From NCBI RefSeq assembly GCF_004137685.1, contig NZ_QYBB01000015.1, positions 62,001-126,000 on the forward strand: a stretch of 64,000 nucleotides of DNA, in the 5' to 3' direction. Shown one piece after another: positions 33,964 to 41,503 of this stretch. The stretch comes from Lichenibacterium minor. GTDB taxonomy: Bacteria; Pseudomonadota; Alphaproteobacteria; Rhizobiales; Beijerinckiaceae. Both the position numbers and the translations under genes were made by a program. The notes under the pieces were generated by a model that was not told the DNA's origin, ran no database searches, and was given only the letters and a program-made list of their open reading frames with translations. The stretch's first letter is position 1; each line of letters starts with the position of its first letter.

Positions 33964-35535
33964 TCAGAAGTGGAGGCGGTCGCTCAGGGCTGCATAGGTC
34001 AGCCTGTGCTTCTCGGCGATCGCGAGCGCGTAGCTGCGTCCGTCGGCGGGTCGCCGCACGATCTCGAAGGTGCGGCGCGCGGGGTCGTCCGGCACCACCG
34101 TGCTGACGGCGCTGACGATCGTCGGACTGAGCGCGACCAGCTCGTCGAGGAACGTCACGAGAACGCAGAGCACGTCCAGAGCAACGACACGTCGGAGCAC
34201 CTCGCCGGCCAGGAACACTGCGTCGTCGAGGGTGGTCGAGCTGAAGATCTCGTTGAGCACGATGACCGAGGCCGGCGTCGCGGCCCCGAGCAGGTCGCGC
34301 ACCCGGACGAGGTCGTCCTCGAGCTTGCTGCGCTGGTCCACGACGCTCTCCTCTCGCTCGAAGTGGGTGAAGACGGCGTCGGCGAGGTGAAGCGTGGCGG
34401 CGCTCCCCGGCACGGGCAACCCGAGGCTGGCGAGGTGGTGCATCTGCCCGAACGCGCGGGCGAAAGTGGTCTTGCCCCCCTGGTTGGGGCCCGACACGAG
34501 GAGGATGCGCTCGCCGGCCGCGAGGTCGAAGCCGTTGGTGACGACGGGCGTCCCTTCCCGAACGAGCCGCGTCGCCAGCGCGACGTCGAAGCCGTCGCGG
34601 CTCGACACCGCCTTCTCGCGCGTGACGGTGGGCAGGCAGAAGCGCAGGCCGGCGCGCCGCAGGGGCGCGATCGCGTCGCGGTAGGCGAGGAAGAACTGGA
34701 ACTCGCGGTCGATACGGCACAGCGTCAAATCCAACGCGGCCCGGGCGCCCTCAGCGAGGACGGCCATCCGGTCGAAGAGTTCGGGCTGGAGGCGGGCCAC
34801 GAACTCCAGGATCACCTCCTCGATGGAGTTCAGGCCGGGGGCGTCGCGCGGTTCGGGCGGCCGTTCGGCTGGGGCCCCCTGGCGGAACTTGGCGAAGAGC
34901 GTCTCGACCTCGGCGCCCTGATCGTGGCCTTGCCCCCTCCTCTCGACCCGCAGGCCGCCCCCGTAGACCTTGACGTCATAGCGCACCGCGGCGAGGCCGG
35001 CCGCGACGGCCTCCGTCTCGCGGCGAAGGGCACCGAAGGCATCGCTTCTGACGAGAGCGAACAGGAAATCGTCGAGGGCGCGGAGGCCGGACGATGAAAG
35101 GGAGCACCGCCCCAGCGTATCGGCCAAGGTCGAGACGCCCTCGCAATAACGTTCGAGCGCGGCGAGCAGGAGACGCCGCTTCTGCAACTCGTGGCGATGC
35201 CGGTCAGCCTGCACGAAGCCATCACGGACCCGTTGCATGGCGTCGGTGAACGCCTCGCAGATGCGGGCTATCCAATCGTCGAGAAGATCTCGCACGACTG
35301 CCTGCCGATGATGGACGGCTCCGATCTCGATGAGCGGCGCCCAGTACAGCGGCGCCAGCGTGTGCTGCTCGCGTCCCGCGATCAGCCCGGCCACGAAGCC
35401 TTCGAGGGCGAGGTCGTGAAAGCAGTCGGGCGCACGAGCCGCCTCATTCGCTTCGGCTTCGGCTCGCCAGAGCAGGCTCACGAACACTGTAGAGGAGGGC
35501 TCAAAGCTCGGAGTCGTTGAAGTCGCTTCGTCCAT
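33964..35535 (-). CDS. MutS-like ATPase, gene 1 of pair, behind riboswitch 4
   Basis: A 523-residue protein with a long helical N-terminal half and a C-terminal MutS domain V: Walker A GPNQGGKTT (349-357), Walker B VIVLNEI with E429, then FSSTTLDDA and a VTFLDEL switch region. It lacks mismatch-recognition and connector domains. The ATG at 35535 lies 26 bases after riboswitch 4; a longer open frame upstream would run through the riboswitch and is rejected. Together with the next gene it probably forms an ATP-driven clamp acting on DNA or on another polymer. Confidence 0.82.
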   Translation of the reverse strand: MDEATSTTPSFEPSSTVFVSLLWRAEAEANEAARAPDCFHDLALEGFVAGLIAGREQHTLAPLYWAPLIEIGAVHHRQAVVRDLLDDWIARICEAFTDAMQRVRDGFVQADRHRHELQKRRLLLAALERYCEGVSTLADTLGRCSLSSSGLRALDDFLFALVRSDAFGALRRETEAVAAGLAAVRYDVKVYGGGLRVERRGQGHDQGAEVETLFAKFRQGAPAERPPEPRDAPGLNSIEEVILEFVARLQPELFDRMAVLAEGARAALDLTLCRIDREFQFFLAYRDAIAPLRRAGLRFCLPTVTREKAVSSRDGFDVALATRLVREGTPVVTNGFDLAAGERILLVSGPNQGGKTTFARAFGQMHHLASLGLPVPGSAATLHLADAVFTHFEREESVVDQRSKLEDDLVRVRDLLGAATPASVIVLNEIFSSTTLDDAVFLAGEVLRRVVALDVLCVLVTFLDELVALSPTIVSAVSTVVPDDPARRTFEIVRRPADGRSYALAIAEKHRLTYAALSDRLHF

Positions 35536-35560
35536 GGCGGATGCTCCCGGTTCCAGTCCG

Positions 35561-35606
35561 GCAGGAGTCATCAGCCTCGCGGCGATTGCGGGGAACTCCA
35601 TCCCCT
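35561..35606 (-). ncRNA. Fluoride riboswitch 4
   Basis: Minus-strand GGGGATGGAGTTCCCC makes stem 1; ATCGCCGCGAGGCTGATG gives the second stem and hallmark; ACTCCTGC ends it. Loop GGAGU pairs perfectly with ACUCC. It directly precedes the MutS-like gene at 35535 with no room for a terminator, so it likely controls translation or mRNA stability. Confidence 0.88.
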
Positions 35607-35795
35607 CTGGTCGAAGACCAGTGCTTCTGCAACGCCATGACGCCGTCGGAGGTTCCCCGCCGCGCCAGCTCCGAAAGGGACTTCTCCACGAACGGGGTAC
35701 GCGGCCCTTCAGTGCATCGAGGCGGACCGCGATCCTCGTCGCATCACTGCGTAGGACGTCACAGGCATGCCGGATTCGGCCACGAGGCCGGAAGA

Positions 35796-36122
35796 TCATA
35801 AGAGAGGGTGAGCCGCCTGCGCCCGCGGCTGCTCGGTCTGGACGGCCCAACTCTCCCTGAGCAGATTGGCGTCGAACGCGTCGATGACCTTCGCGACGTA
35901 CCACCCCCGATGCAGGGAACCGGGGCCGGCAGGCACCTCGGCCACTGTCGTGACCCGGACGAAGCGGCCGCTCGGCGCCTTCAAGACGACGTCGATGATT
36001 CCCGCGGCGTCGTTCGCGACCTGCGCGAAGGGCACGCAGGTTTCCGCCGTCAGTTCTTCTCCGTCGACCTCGAAGACGGCGAGGTGGTTGTCGTCGGCGC
36101 TCACGGCGCGTCTCTGAAGCAT
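35796..36122 (-). CDS. Small soluble protein of unknown function
   Basis: A 108-residue protein. The ATG at 36122 follows GAGGATCAC; a TTG at 36134 would add four residues. It is strand-rich (NHLAVFEVDGEELTAETCVP, then VDVVLKAPSGRFVRVTTVAE-like segment and SLHRGWYVAKVIDAFDANLL) with a disordered tail. No family recognised. It lies 190 bases upstream of riboswitch 4 and is the last island gene on this side. Confidence 0.5.
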   Translation of the reverse strand: MLQRRAVSADDNHLAVFEVDGEELTAETCVPFAQVANDAAGIIDVVLKAPSGRFVRVTTVAEVPAGPGSLHRGWYVAKVIDAFDANLLRESWAVQTEQPRAQAAHPLL

Positions 36123-36251
36123 AGTGATCCTCAACTGTCGGCCTCGACGTCGCGAAGCCCGCCTTTACTTCAGCCTCTAACCCAGTCGACTCGACGATGG
36201 TTCGGCGCGAGGGCGAGCCGGTGCGCCCTGGACGGGCCTGTCCCGAGCCCC

Positions 36252-36836
36252 TCAATCGGGTACGCCTTCGCCGACGAGCCTCGCGAAAGTGCGGTCCATC
36301 GCGCCGGACCGGCTGAGCAGCCAAGGGAAATGGCCGTAGCGGAAGGAGAGCTGCCCGGCAGCGACTTCGGGTGAGCGATGAAGTACCAAGCGCTCGTAGA
36401 GGGCGGCCGCGAGGCCGGAGCGGTCCGCCCCCGCCTCGCAATGGATCAGCAGCGGCGCCTTCGCGCCCTCGAGATCGCGCACCAGGGCTGCAAGCGTCGC
36501 TGGATCCGGCTCGTGATTGGCCGACAGCGGCACGCTCAGATAGGCGGCCCCGGCGCGGCGCACGGCTTCCGCTTCGGCGTCGTACCAGGACCGGCCCGGG
36601 TTGGCCCCGCGCAGGTTGATGACGGTTGCGATGCCATGCTCGGCCAGGAAGGACGACAGGCGGCCGGCACCGAACTGGCCCGAGCGATAGATTCCCGGCT
36701 CGAACTCGTGGACGTTGCCGGTCACGCGGAGCAGGCCAGCCCAGCCCGCGACCGACAGGGGCGGCCCGAGGAGCAGCGCAGCCAGGACGAGTGCGAGGCG
36801 GCGGCGGGCGGCACGCGATGAGGGCGCGTCAACCAC
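36252..36836 (-). CDS. Dual-specificity/tyrosine phosphatase-like protein
   Basis: A 194-residue protein with an N-terminal membrane or signal segment (LALVLAALLLGPPLSVAGW) and a phosphatase domain. The active-site loop is HCEAGADRSG with nucleophile C133 and R139 (CX5R); ANPGRSWYDAEAEAVRRAG and YLSVPLSANHEPD resemble the general-acid region of bacterial DSP/SIW14-type enzymes. It would act at the periplasmic face on phospho-protein or phosphoinositide-like substrates; the substrate is unknown. Its ATG overlaps the RpiR gene by eight bases, so the two are co-expressed. Confidence 0.8.
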   Translation of the reverse strand: MVDAPSSRAARRRLALVLAALLLGPPLSVAGWAGLLRVTGNVHEFEPGIYRSGQFGAGRLSSFLAEHGIATVINLRGANPGRSWYDAEAEAVRRAGAAYLSVPLSANHEPDPATLAALVRDLEGAKAPLLIHCEAGADRSGLAAALYERLVLHRSPEVAAGQLSFRYGHFPWLLSRSGAMDRTFARLVGEGVPD

Positions 36837-37752
36837 GACGGCCTCCTTCGGTCCGGCTCCCCCGCGGTGGGTCGAGCTCCGCGCGCAGTGCGCCGAGCCG
36901 GTCGAGCGTCGCGAGCGAACCGTCGCCGGCCGCCGCCATCAACCCGAGAACGAGGGCTTCCAGCGCCGCCATCGTGCCCCCGTGCAGCGCAGCCCGGCCC
37001 GCGGCACCGCGCGGCACCTTCAGCACCACGTCGGCCAGCGCCGCGAGGCGGTGGTCGCCCTCGCCCGTCATCAGCACGGCCGGCAGGCCGAGCCGACGCG
37101 CCTCGCCGAGCACGACGGCGATCTCGCGATAGGGCCGCCCGTAGGCGAGCGCCAGCAGGACATCGCCGCGACCAAGGTCGAGGAGCTGGTCGGCGAGGCC
37201 GCGGCCGGTGCGGTCGAGCAGCAGCGTGCGGCGGCCGGCACGGCCGAGCGGAACGGCCGCGTAGCGGACGAGATGCGCGGTCGGCCCGACGCCGAACAAC
37301 GCGATCCGCCCCGCGCGGTCGAGCGCCGCGACGGCCGCCGCCATGGCGTCGCGGGTGCCCGGCGCCCGCAGCACCCGCAGCGCCGCCTCCTGCGCGTCCA
37401 GCACGGCGTCGACCGCGCGACCGACGTCCGCCCCGACCTCACCCAGCGTGCGGCGCATCTCGTCGGCCGGAGTCGAGGGCTCGTCGCCTACCTCGGCGAG
37501 CGCGTCGGCGAGCGCCCGCTTGAGCTCGGGCAGGCCCGCGTAGCCGAGGGCGCGCGCGGTCCGCACCACGGTGGCGTCCGAGGTGCCGACGAGGCCGGCG
37601 ATGTCGGCTGCCGAGGCGGCGAGCACGCGGGCGCGGTGCCTGTCCATGAAGCGCGCGACCTTGAGCAGGCTCGGGGCGAGCCCCGCCCCGAGCCCGTCGA
37701 GCCGCGCCCGGAAGCCGTCAGCCGTCGCGGTCCCTCTCGCTGTCGTATTCAT
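36829..37752 (-). CDS. RpiR-family transcriptional regulator
   Basis: A 307-residue regulator with an N-terminal RpiR HTH (SLLKVARFMDRHRARVLAAS, then TSDATVVRTARALGYAGLPE) and a C-terminal SIS sugar-phosphate domain (GRIALFGVGPTAHLVRYAA, LGRGDVLLALAYGRPYRE). Such proteins sense a phosphosugar and control sugar metabolism. The ATG at 37752 opens the shared operon with the phosphatase. The target is not evident. No RpiR-regulated sugar genes are nearby. Confidence 0.85.
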   Translation of the reverse strand: MNTTARGTATADGFRARLDGLGAGLAPSLLKVARFMDRHRARVLAASAADIAGLVGTSDATVVRTARALGYAGLPELKRALADALAEVGDEPSTPADEMRRTLGEVGADVGRAVDAVLDAQEAALRVLRAPGTRDAMAAAVAALDRAGRIALFGVGPTAHLVRYAAVPLGRAGRRTLLLDRTGRGLADQLLDLGRGDVLLALAYGRPYREIAVVLGEARRLGLPAVLMTGEGDHRLAALADVVLKVPRGAAGRAALHGGTMAALEALVLGLMAAAGDGSLATLDRLGALRAELDPPRGSRTEGGRRG

Positions 37753-37932
37753 GACCTCATTGTAGGGAGACGTCATCGATACGACAAGAGCCGTCCACGC
37801 GTCGAGAGGATCCAAATCGACAGCCGAGGCGACCGACGGCGGCACCGCGTGGGAAAATCCACAGACCCCGCCGACAGGTGAGAGCAACGTCCCACCGCTC
37901 GCCGTGAGCGAGTCAGCAAGTGGAGATGATCG

Positions 37933-38145
37933 ATGAAAGCTGTTCTGGCCCTCTTGGTGTTCGTCGGTATGGCGGCTCCTGCGCTCGCCGACCCGCACGA
38001 AGACAGCGGCATCCGGAGGAAAGACTACGACAGGCACGAGGACCGCGATGTCATGAAGCAGGGCCGCGCGCGGGATGCCGGCGGTGAAGCGGGTGACGCG
38101 CGGGCCGAATATGCCCCTGCGGGCCGCGCCGTCCCGGCGCGCTGA
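37933..38145 (+). CDS. Small secreted, highly charged protein
   Basis: A 70-residue protein with a Sec signal peptide (MKAVLALLVFVGMAAPALAD, cleaved after residue 19) and a mature part of about 50 mostly charged residues (HEDSGIRRKDYDRHEDRDV). The His/Asp/Glu-rich segment could bind metal ions. GGAGATGATCG before the ATG is a good ribosome site. It faces the Crp-type gene tail to tail with a palindromic terminator between. Function unknown. Confidence 0.55.
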   Translation: MKAVLALLVFVGMAAPALADPHEDSGIRRKDYDRHEDRDVMKQGRARDAGGEAGDARAEYAPAGRAVPAR

Positions 38146-38240
38146 CCGAGGGCGCCCCGACCCGCCCCGGCGCGAGTCCGACCCGCGCGGGTCGCAGTGT
38201 CCCCGGCCGGGTCGCCCCTTTGGTGATGGGGCGTCGATCC

Positions 38241-38280
38241 GCCGGACGGGGGACGCGTCCCCCGTCCGGCACGGCTTTTC
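38241..38280. terminator. Bidirectional terminator palindrome
   Basis: A perfect 30-base palindrome (38241-38270, core GGGGGACGCGTCCCCC with CGGAC/GTCCG arms) followed by a CTTTTC run on the plus strand. It lies between convergent genes ending at 38145 and 38295 and is a good rho-independent terminator. Confidence 0.8.
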
Positions 38281-38294
38281 CGCGCCCGTCGGCG

Positions 38295-38996
38295 TCATGC
38301 GCCACGGGGGCCGAGGCGGTCCGGGTTCCTGATCGACAGGGTCCGGCCGCTCAGCTCGATCACGCCGAGCCGGCGGAGCCGGCTCAGCTCCTTGGTGACG
38401 GCCTCGCGCTGCGTCCCCGCCCGCGCGGCGAAGGCCTGGTGCGTCACCATGCACTTCACGACCGGCGCGTCCCCGCCCGGCGCATCCCGCCCCGGCGCAT
38501 CCGCCAGCCGCAGCAGCTCGGCGTGGATCCTGTCGCGCGTCGACGGCGTCGAGGCTTCGGCCAGGCGGAGGCTGATGCGCTCCAGCCTCCGGCACATTGC
38601 GTCCATCGCCGCCAAGGCGAAATCCGGGCAATCCATCGCGCGCCTCCTGAACTGCGCCCGGGTCAGCACCCAGGCCGAACCCGCGCTTTCGACCGTCACG
38701 ATCGAGGTCGTGGGACCGGCGTCCAGCGCCGCCCCTTCGCCGACGATCTCGCCCGGGAGGAGGTCCGTCAGGAAGACGTCGACGCCCCCCGCCGTCGGCA
38801 TGGCGATCGCCGCCCGCCCGCTCGCCAGAAGCATGACGGGGGCTTGCGCGCCATCGTCGATGGTCAGTCGATCGCCCACGGCGAGGGGGCTGTGCCGGGC
38901 GCCGGCGGCGCGCGGGTCGGCCGCGATCAACGCGAGGAGGGAGGGGCGGCTTCGGGCTGGCCCGGGGCCGGGCTCGGGTCTGTGGATGGGAAGCAT
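38295..38996 (-). CDS. Crp/Fnr-family regulator
   Basis: A 233-residue protein with a cyclic-nucleotide-type sensor domain (residues 30-140: LLASGRAAIAMPTAGGVDVF, TDLLPGEIVGEGAALDAGP) and a C-terminal HTH (VTHQAFAARAGTQREAVTKE, LSRLRRLGVIELSGRTLSI). No N-terminal cysteine cluster is present, so it is not an oxygen-sensing FNR. Ligand is unknown. The ATG at 38996 fits domain boundaries; 39026 is an alternative. It borders the copper block and could regulate it or sense the cAMP made by the cyclase at 1091. Confidence 0.82.
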   Translation of the reverse strand: MLPIHRPEPGPGPARSRPSLLALIAADPRAAGARHSPLAVGDRLTIDDGAQAPVMLLASGRAAIAMPTAGGVDVFLTDLLPGEIVGEGAALDAGPTTSIVTVESAGSAWVLTRAQFRRRAMDCPDFALAAMDAMCRRLERISLRLAEASTPSTRDRIHAELLRLADAPGRDAPGGDAPVVKCMVTHQAFAARAGTQREAVTKELSRLRRLGVIELSGRTLSIRNPDRLGPRGA

Positions 38997-39108
38997 GGCG
39001 AGGATTTCCGGCGCGCGACGCGGCATCGGGCGGCCGCGGCCGGGCGGCCGGGCGCGGAGAAGCGCGCTGCGGTGAAGGTCGAGACGAGGGCGTATGACGA
39101 GGGCCGGC

Positions 39109-39540
39109 TCAGGCGAGCCTCGGCGGCCTGTCGGGTGCCTCGTACGCCGACTCGGCCGGATGCGGACCGTCTGGCCAAGCCGGGCGGGTCGGCGTGCCGC
39201 CGCGCGCCGCCGGGTGCACCTCGGCCTCGGTGGAGGCGAGCGCGGGACCGGGGCTGGAACACAGCTCGTCATCGACGCCGCGGTCGTCGTGCTCCGGAGG
39301 CGGGGGACGCGACGGCGCGGCTCGCGCCGCCGGAGCAGCCGCGACCGAGGCCGGGCTGGGAGCCGGATGGCACGCGGCTCGACCCATCGCCGCACCGGCC
39401 GAGGCCGTGGACGCCAGCGCGCCGAACAGGATCAGAACGGCCGCGAGGCGGCGGAGTGCCGGCGCGGCGAGGCGGGCACAGCCACGAAGAGCTTGGCCCA
39501 GGATCCACGCCCGGGCGGGGATGACGCGGCTGCGTGTCAT
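39109..39540 (-). CDS. Exported Pro/Ala-rich protein, possible DUF2946-like
   Basis: A 143-residue frame with a probable signal or anchor (LAAVLILFGALASTASAG, residues 32-49) and a Pro-, His- and Cys-containing tail (CHPAPSP, PPPEHDDRGVDDELCSSPG). Size, topology and the HDD/CSS segment recall the small DUF2946-type proteins seen next to copper genes, like the His-rich gene at 44973. Coding potential is moderate because of extreme GC. Its ATG lies 50 bases after the stop of the DUF305/CusF gene, so co-transcription is likely. Confidence 0.45.
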   Translation of the reverse strand: MTRSRVIPARAWILGQALRGCARLAAPALRRLAAVLILFGALASTASAGAAMGRAACHPAPSPASVAAAPAARAAPSRPPPPEHDDRGVDDELCSSPGPALASTEAEVHPAARGGTPTRPAWPDGPHPAESAYEAPDRPPRLA

Positions 39541-39590
39541 GCGACGGGCGTCCCGTCTGGGGCGGGCGGCGGCCATCTCCGGTACGGCCT

Positions 39591-40325
39591 TCAGCGGGCC
39601 GGCTGGATGCGCGTGATCAGGGTTTGGCCGTCGACCGCCTCGGCCGAGAAGCGCACCCTGTCGCCGGCCTTGAGCCCCGCCAGTGCGGCGGGGTCGCGGA
39701 GCCGATAGGCCATGGTCATGGCGTCCATGTCGATGTTCGGGATTCGAGCGTGGTCGAGCGTCACCTTGCCGGATGCGGCATCGACCTTCTTGACCGTGCC
39801 GGCGACCAGGGGCGCGCTCGACGGCGGCGCGGCCGCGGCCGGCGGGGTCGCGGGCACGCCCGCAGCCACGGCCGGCGGGGCCGACGGTGCCGCGGCCGGG
39901 CGGGTCAGGTCGGCGGCGCTCTGCCGGTCGAGCGGGCCGGAGCCGGGCGGCGGCTGATCGGGCTGGGCCCGGTAGCTGGCCTCGCGCGACCTGACCTGCC
40001 AATCCCGCAGGTCGTTGATGCTCCTGCGCGCGTCGTCCCCGACGCGCTGCGCCACCTCGCGCAGGTGCCGGTCGCCGCCGTATTCGAGCTGCGTCTTCGA
40101 CAGGAACACCAGCTCCTCGTCGACCGCGGCAAGGAGGGCGGCGAAGTCACGGTCGGGGTCGCCCACCAGCGGCTCGTCGCGGAAGCGGCCTACCATCACG
40201 TCGCGCACCCGCGCGAAAGCCGCTGGCGCGCCCCGCGCGGCCTGGGCTAGTGCGGAACGGCTCGGCTCGAAGAGGGCTGGGGCCGCGAACGCCAGCAGCG
40301 CGGCGGCGAAAACCTCGCGTCTCAT
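39591..40325 (-). CDS. DUF305-like plus CusF fusion, periplasmic copper protein
   Basis: A 244-residue secreted protein. After the signal peptide (cleaved near SALAQAA) comes a helical part (residues 35-125: FLSKTQLEYGGDRHLREVAQ, RVGDDARRSINDLRDWQV) that resembles DUF305/ferritin-like helical domains but is poor in Met and His. A Pro/Ala linker leads to a CusF domain (residues 165-244: GTVKKVDAASGKVTLDHARI, then DMDAMTMAYRLRD) with the Met copper ligands. It should bind Cu(I) or Ag(I) in the periplasm. The CusF gene at 40403 is upstream on the same strand. Confidence 0.75.
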   Translation of the reverse strand: MRREVFAAALLAFAAPALFEPSRSALAQAARGAPAAFARVRDVMVGRFRDEPLVGDPDRDFAALLAAVDEELVFLSKTQLEYGGDRHLREVAQRVGDDARRSINDLRDWQVRSREASYRAQPDQPPPGSGPLDRQSAADLTRPAAAPSAPPAVAAGVPATPPAAAAPPSSAPLVAGTVKKVDAASGKVTLDHARIPNIDMDAMTMAYRLRDPAALAGLKAGDRVRFSAEAVDGQTLITRIQPAR

Positions 40326-40402
40326 GTCGACTTCCTTTCAGGGGGCTGTAGCGGTCCGACCGTTTGGCCGGACCGCCCGGACAGGGTCGTGGAGGTCAGT
40401 CG

Positions 40403-40693
40403 CTACTTGGCGCGCTCGATCTTGGTCACGACGTACTTGCTGTCGACTTCGGCAGGGTCGAAGCGGACCTTGTCGCCGGCCTTCAAACCTTTGAGCATGG
40501 CGGGGTCCTTGGCGGTGTAGACCATCGTCATGTCTCCCATGTCGAGCGCGGGGATCGGGCCGTGCTTCAGCGTAACCTTGCCTGTGGCGGCGTCCACCTT
40601 CTGCACGTCCCCGTTCACGGTAGCGGCGAGGGCCGCGCCCGCGAAGCCGAGCACGGCGGCGAGGGCGACGAGGGTCGTCGAGATCCTGTTCAT
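40403..40693 (-). CDS. cusF: CusF-type periplasmic copper-binding protein
   Basis: A 96-residue secreted protein with signal peptide (cleaved near GAALAAT, residue 23) and a small OB-fold domain. The copper site is in HGPIPALDMGDMTMVYTAKD: the two Met of MGDMTM act as ligands, as in CusF, and a preceding His is present. A downstream KAGDKVRFDPAEVDSKYVVT segment completes the barrel. It would carry Cu(I) in the periplasm to an efflux pump or oxidase. It lies in a run with the cupredoxin (40727) and the fusion gene (39591). Confidence 0.88.
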   Translation of the reverse strand: MNRISTTLVALAAVLGFAGAALAATVNGDVQKVDAATGKVTLKHGPIPALDMGDMTMVYTAKDPAMLKGLKAGDKVRFDPAEVDSKYVVTKIERAK

Positions 40694-40726
40694 CTGTCTC
40701 TCCTTCAGCGTTATTTCAGGGCCGTT

Positions 40727-41212
40727 TCAGCGCACCACGACGGTCGAATGCATCCCGGCCTCGTAGTGACCCGGCACGAGGCAGGCGAACTCAAAGGTCC
40801 CGGGCTTGCTGAACTTCCACAGCACGTCGGCGGACTGCCCGGCCGGGACCGTCTTGCCGTTGGGGTCGTCGTGCTCCATGCCGGGATGCTTCTCCATCGC
40901 GATCTTGTGCGTCGCGTTGTGCTCGACGGTGTCGAGCATGAACTCGTGGTCGGCCCGGCCGGCGTTGGTGATCTTGAAACGGATCTGCTCGCCCGCCTTC
41001 ACGTCAAGCTTGGCCGGGAAGAACACCATCCTGCCGTCGTCGGTCTCGCGCATCGTGACTGGGACCAAGCGGGCGGGCTTGGACGGGTCGCCCGGCTCGC
41101 CGGCGCCGAACTCGTGAGCGTGCCCCGGCGCGCCCGGCCCCGCCAGGACGGTGACGGCCGGCAACGCCGCGAGGGCCAACGTCGCGGCCATCGCTGCAAA
41201 TCTTCTCATCAT
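40727..41212 (-). CDS. Periplasmic cupredoxin
   Basis: A 161-residue exported blue-copper-type protein. After the signal peptide (cleaved near TVLAGPG) a single cupredoxin fold carries type 1 ligands: His in RADHEFML, Cys in FEFACLVPG, His in GHYEAG and Met in AGMHSTV. A Met/His-rich insert (KIAMEKHPGMEHDD) may bind extra copper. It is followed by CusF. Likely roles are copper scavenging or electron transfer to the multicopper oxidase encoded upstream. Confidence 0.87.
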   Translation of the reverse strand: MMRRFAAMAATLALAALPAVTVLAGPGAPGHAHEFGAGEPGDPSKPARLVPVTMRETDDGRMVFFPAKLDVKAGEQIRFKITNAGRADHEFMLDTVEHNATHKIAMEKHPGMEHDDPNGKTVPAGQSADVLWKFSKPGTFEFACLVPGHYEAGMHSTVVVR

Positions 41213-41370
41213 CTGGCTTCCTCTGCCTCGTGTCTTCGATCGCGAGCGGGCCGCAGCTGTCCCGGTCCGCATCGGCGTCCGGCTCCGGCCCCTCGACTTC
41301 CATCGGCCGTGGTCGGCCTGGATCTGTGGCTGCTCGCACTGGCTCGCAGCGACAGCTCTCGATCCCTGTG

Positions 41371-41425
41371 TTGACGAGCATCTTCACGCGATCTGGCGAT
41401 CCCACCCGATCGCGATCTGCTCTAG
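41371..41425. repeat. Dispersed intergenic repeat, copy 1
   Basis: Read on the minus strand it contains AGCAGATCGCGATCGGGTGG and then AGATCGCGTGAAGATGCTCG. A related copy on the plus strand is at 56815-56865. It folds into a short GATCGCG/CGCGATC stem. It occupies most of a 291-base gene-free gap. Confidence 0.6.
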
Positions 41426-41503
41426 TGCACCGGACCAAACAGATGCTTCAGCATCCGTTCGGTGCGACTCTGTGCACCGCTTCAAAGCTGGTAGGTCGGC
41501 CCG

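Noticed and set aside
33964..36441. A longer reading of the MutS-like gene to an ATG at 36441 (825 residues).
   Set aside because: It would run through riboswitch 4 and the separate gene at 35796-36122, and its N-terminal residues are low-complexity Arg/Gly-rich.
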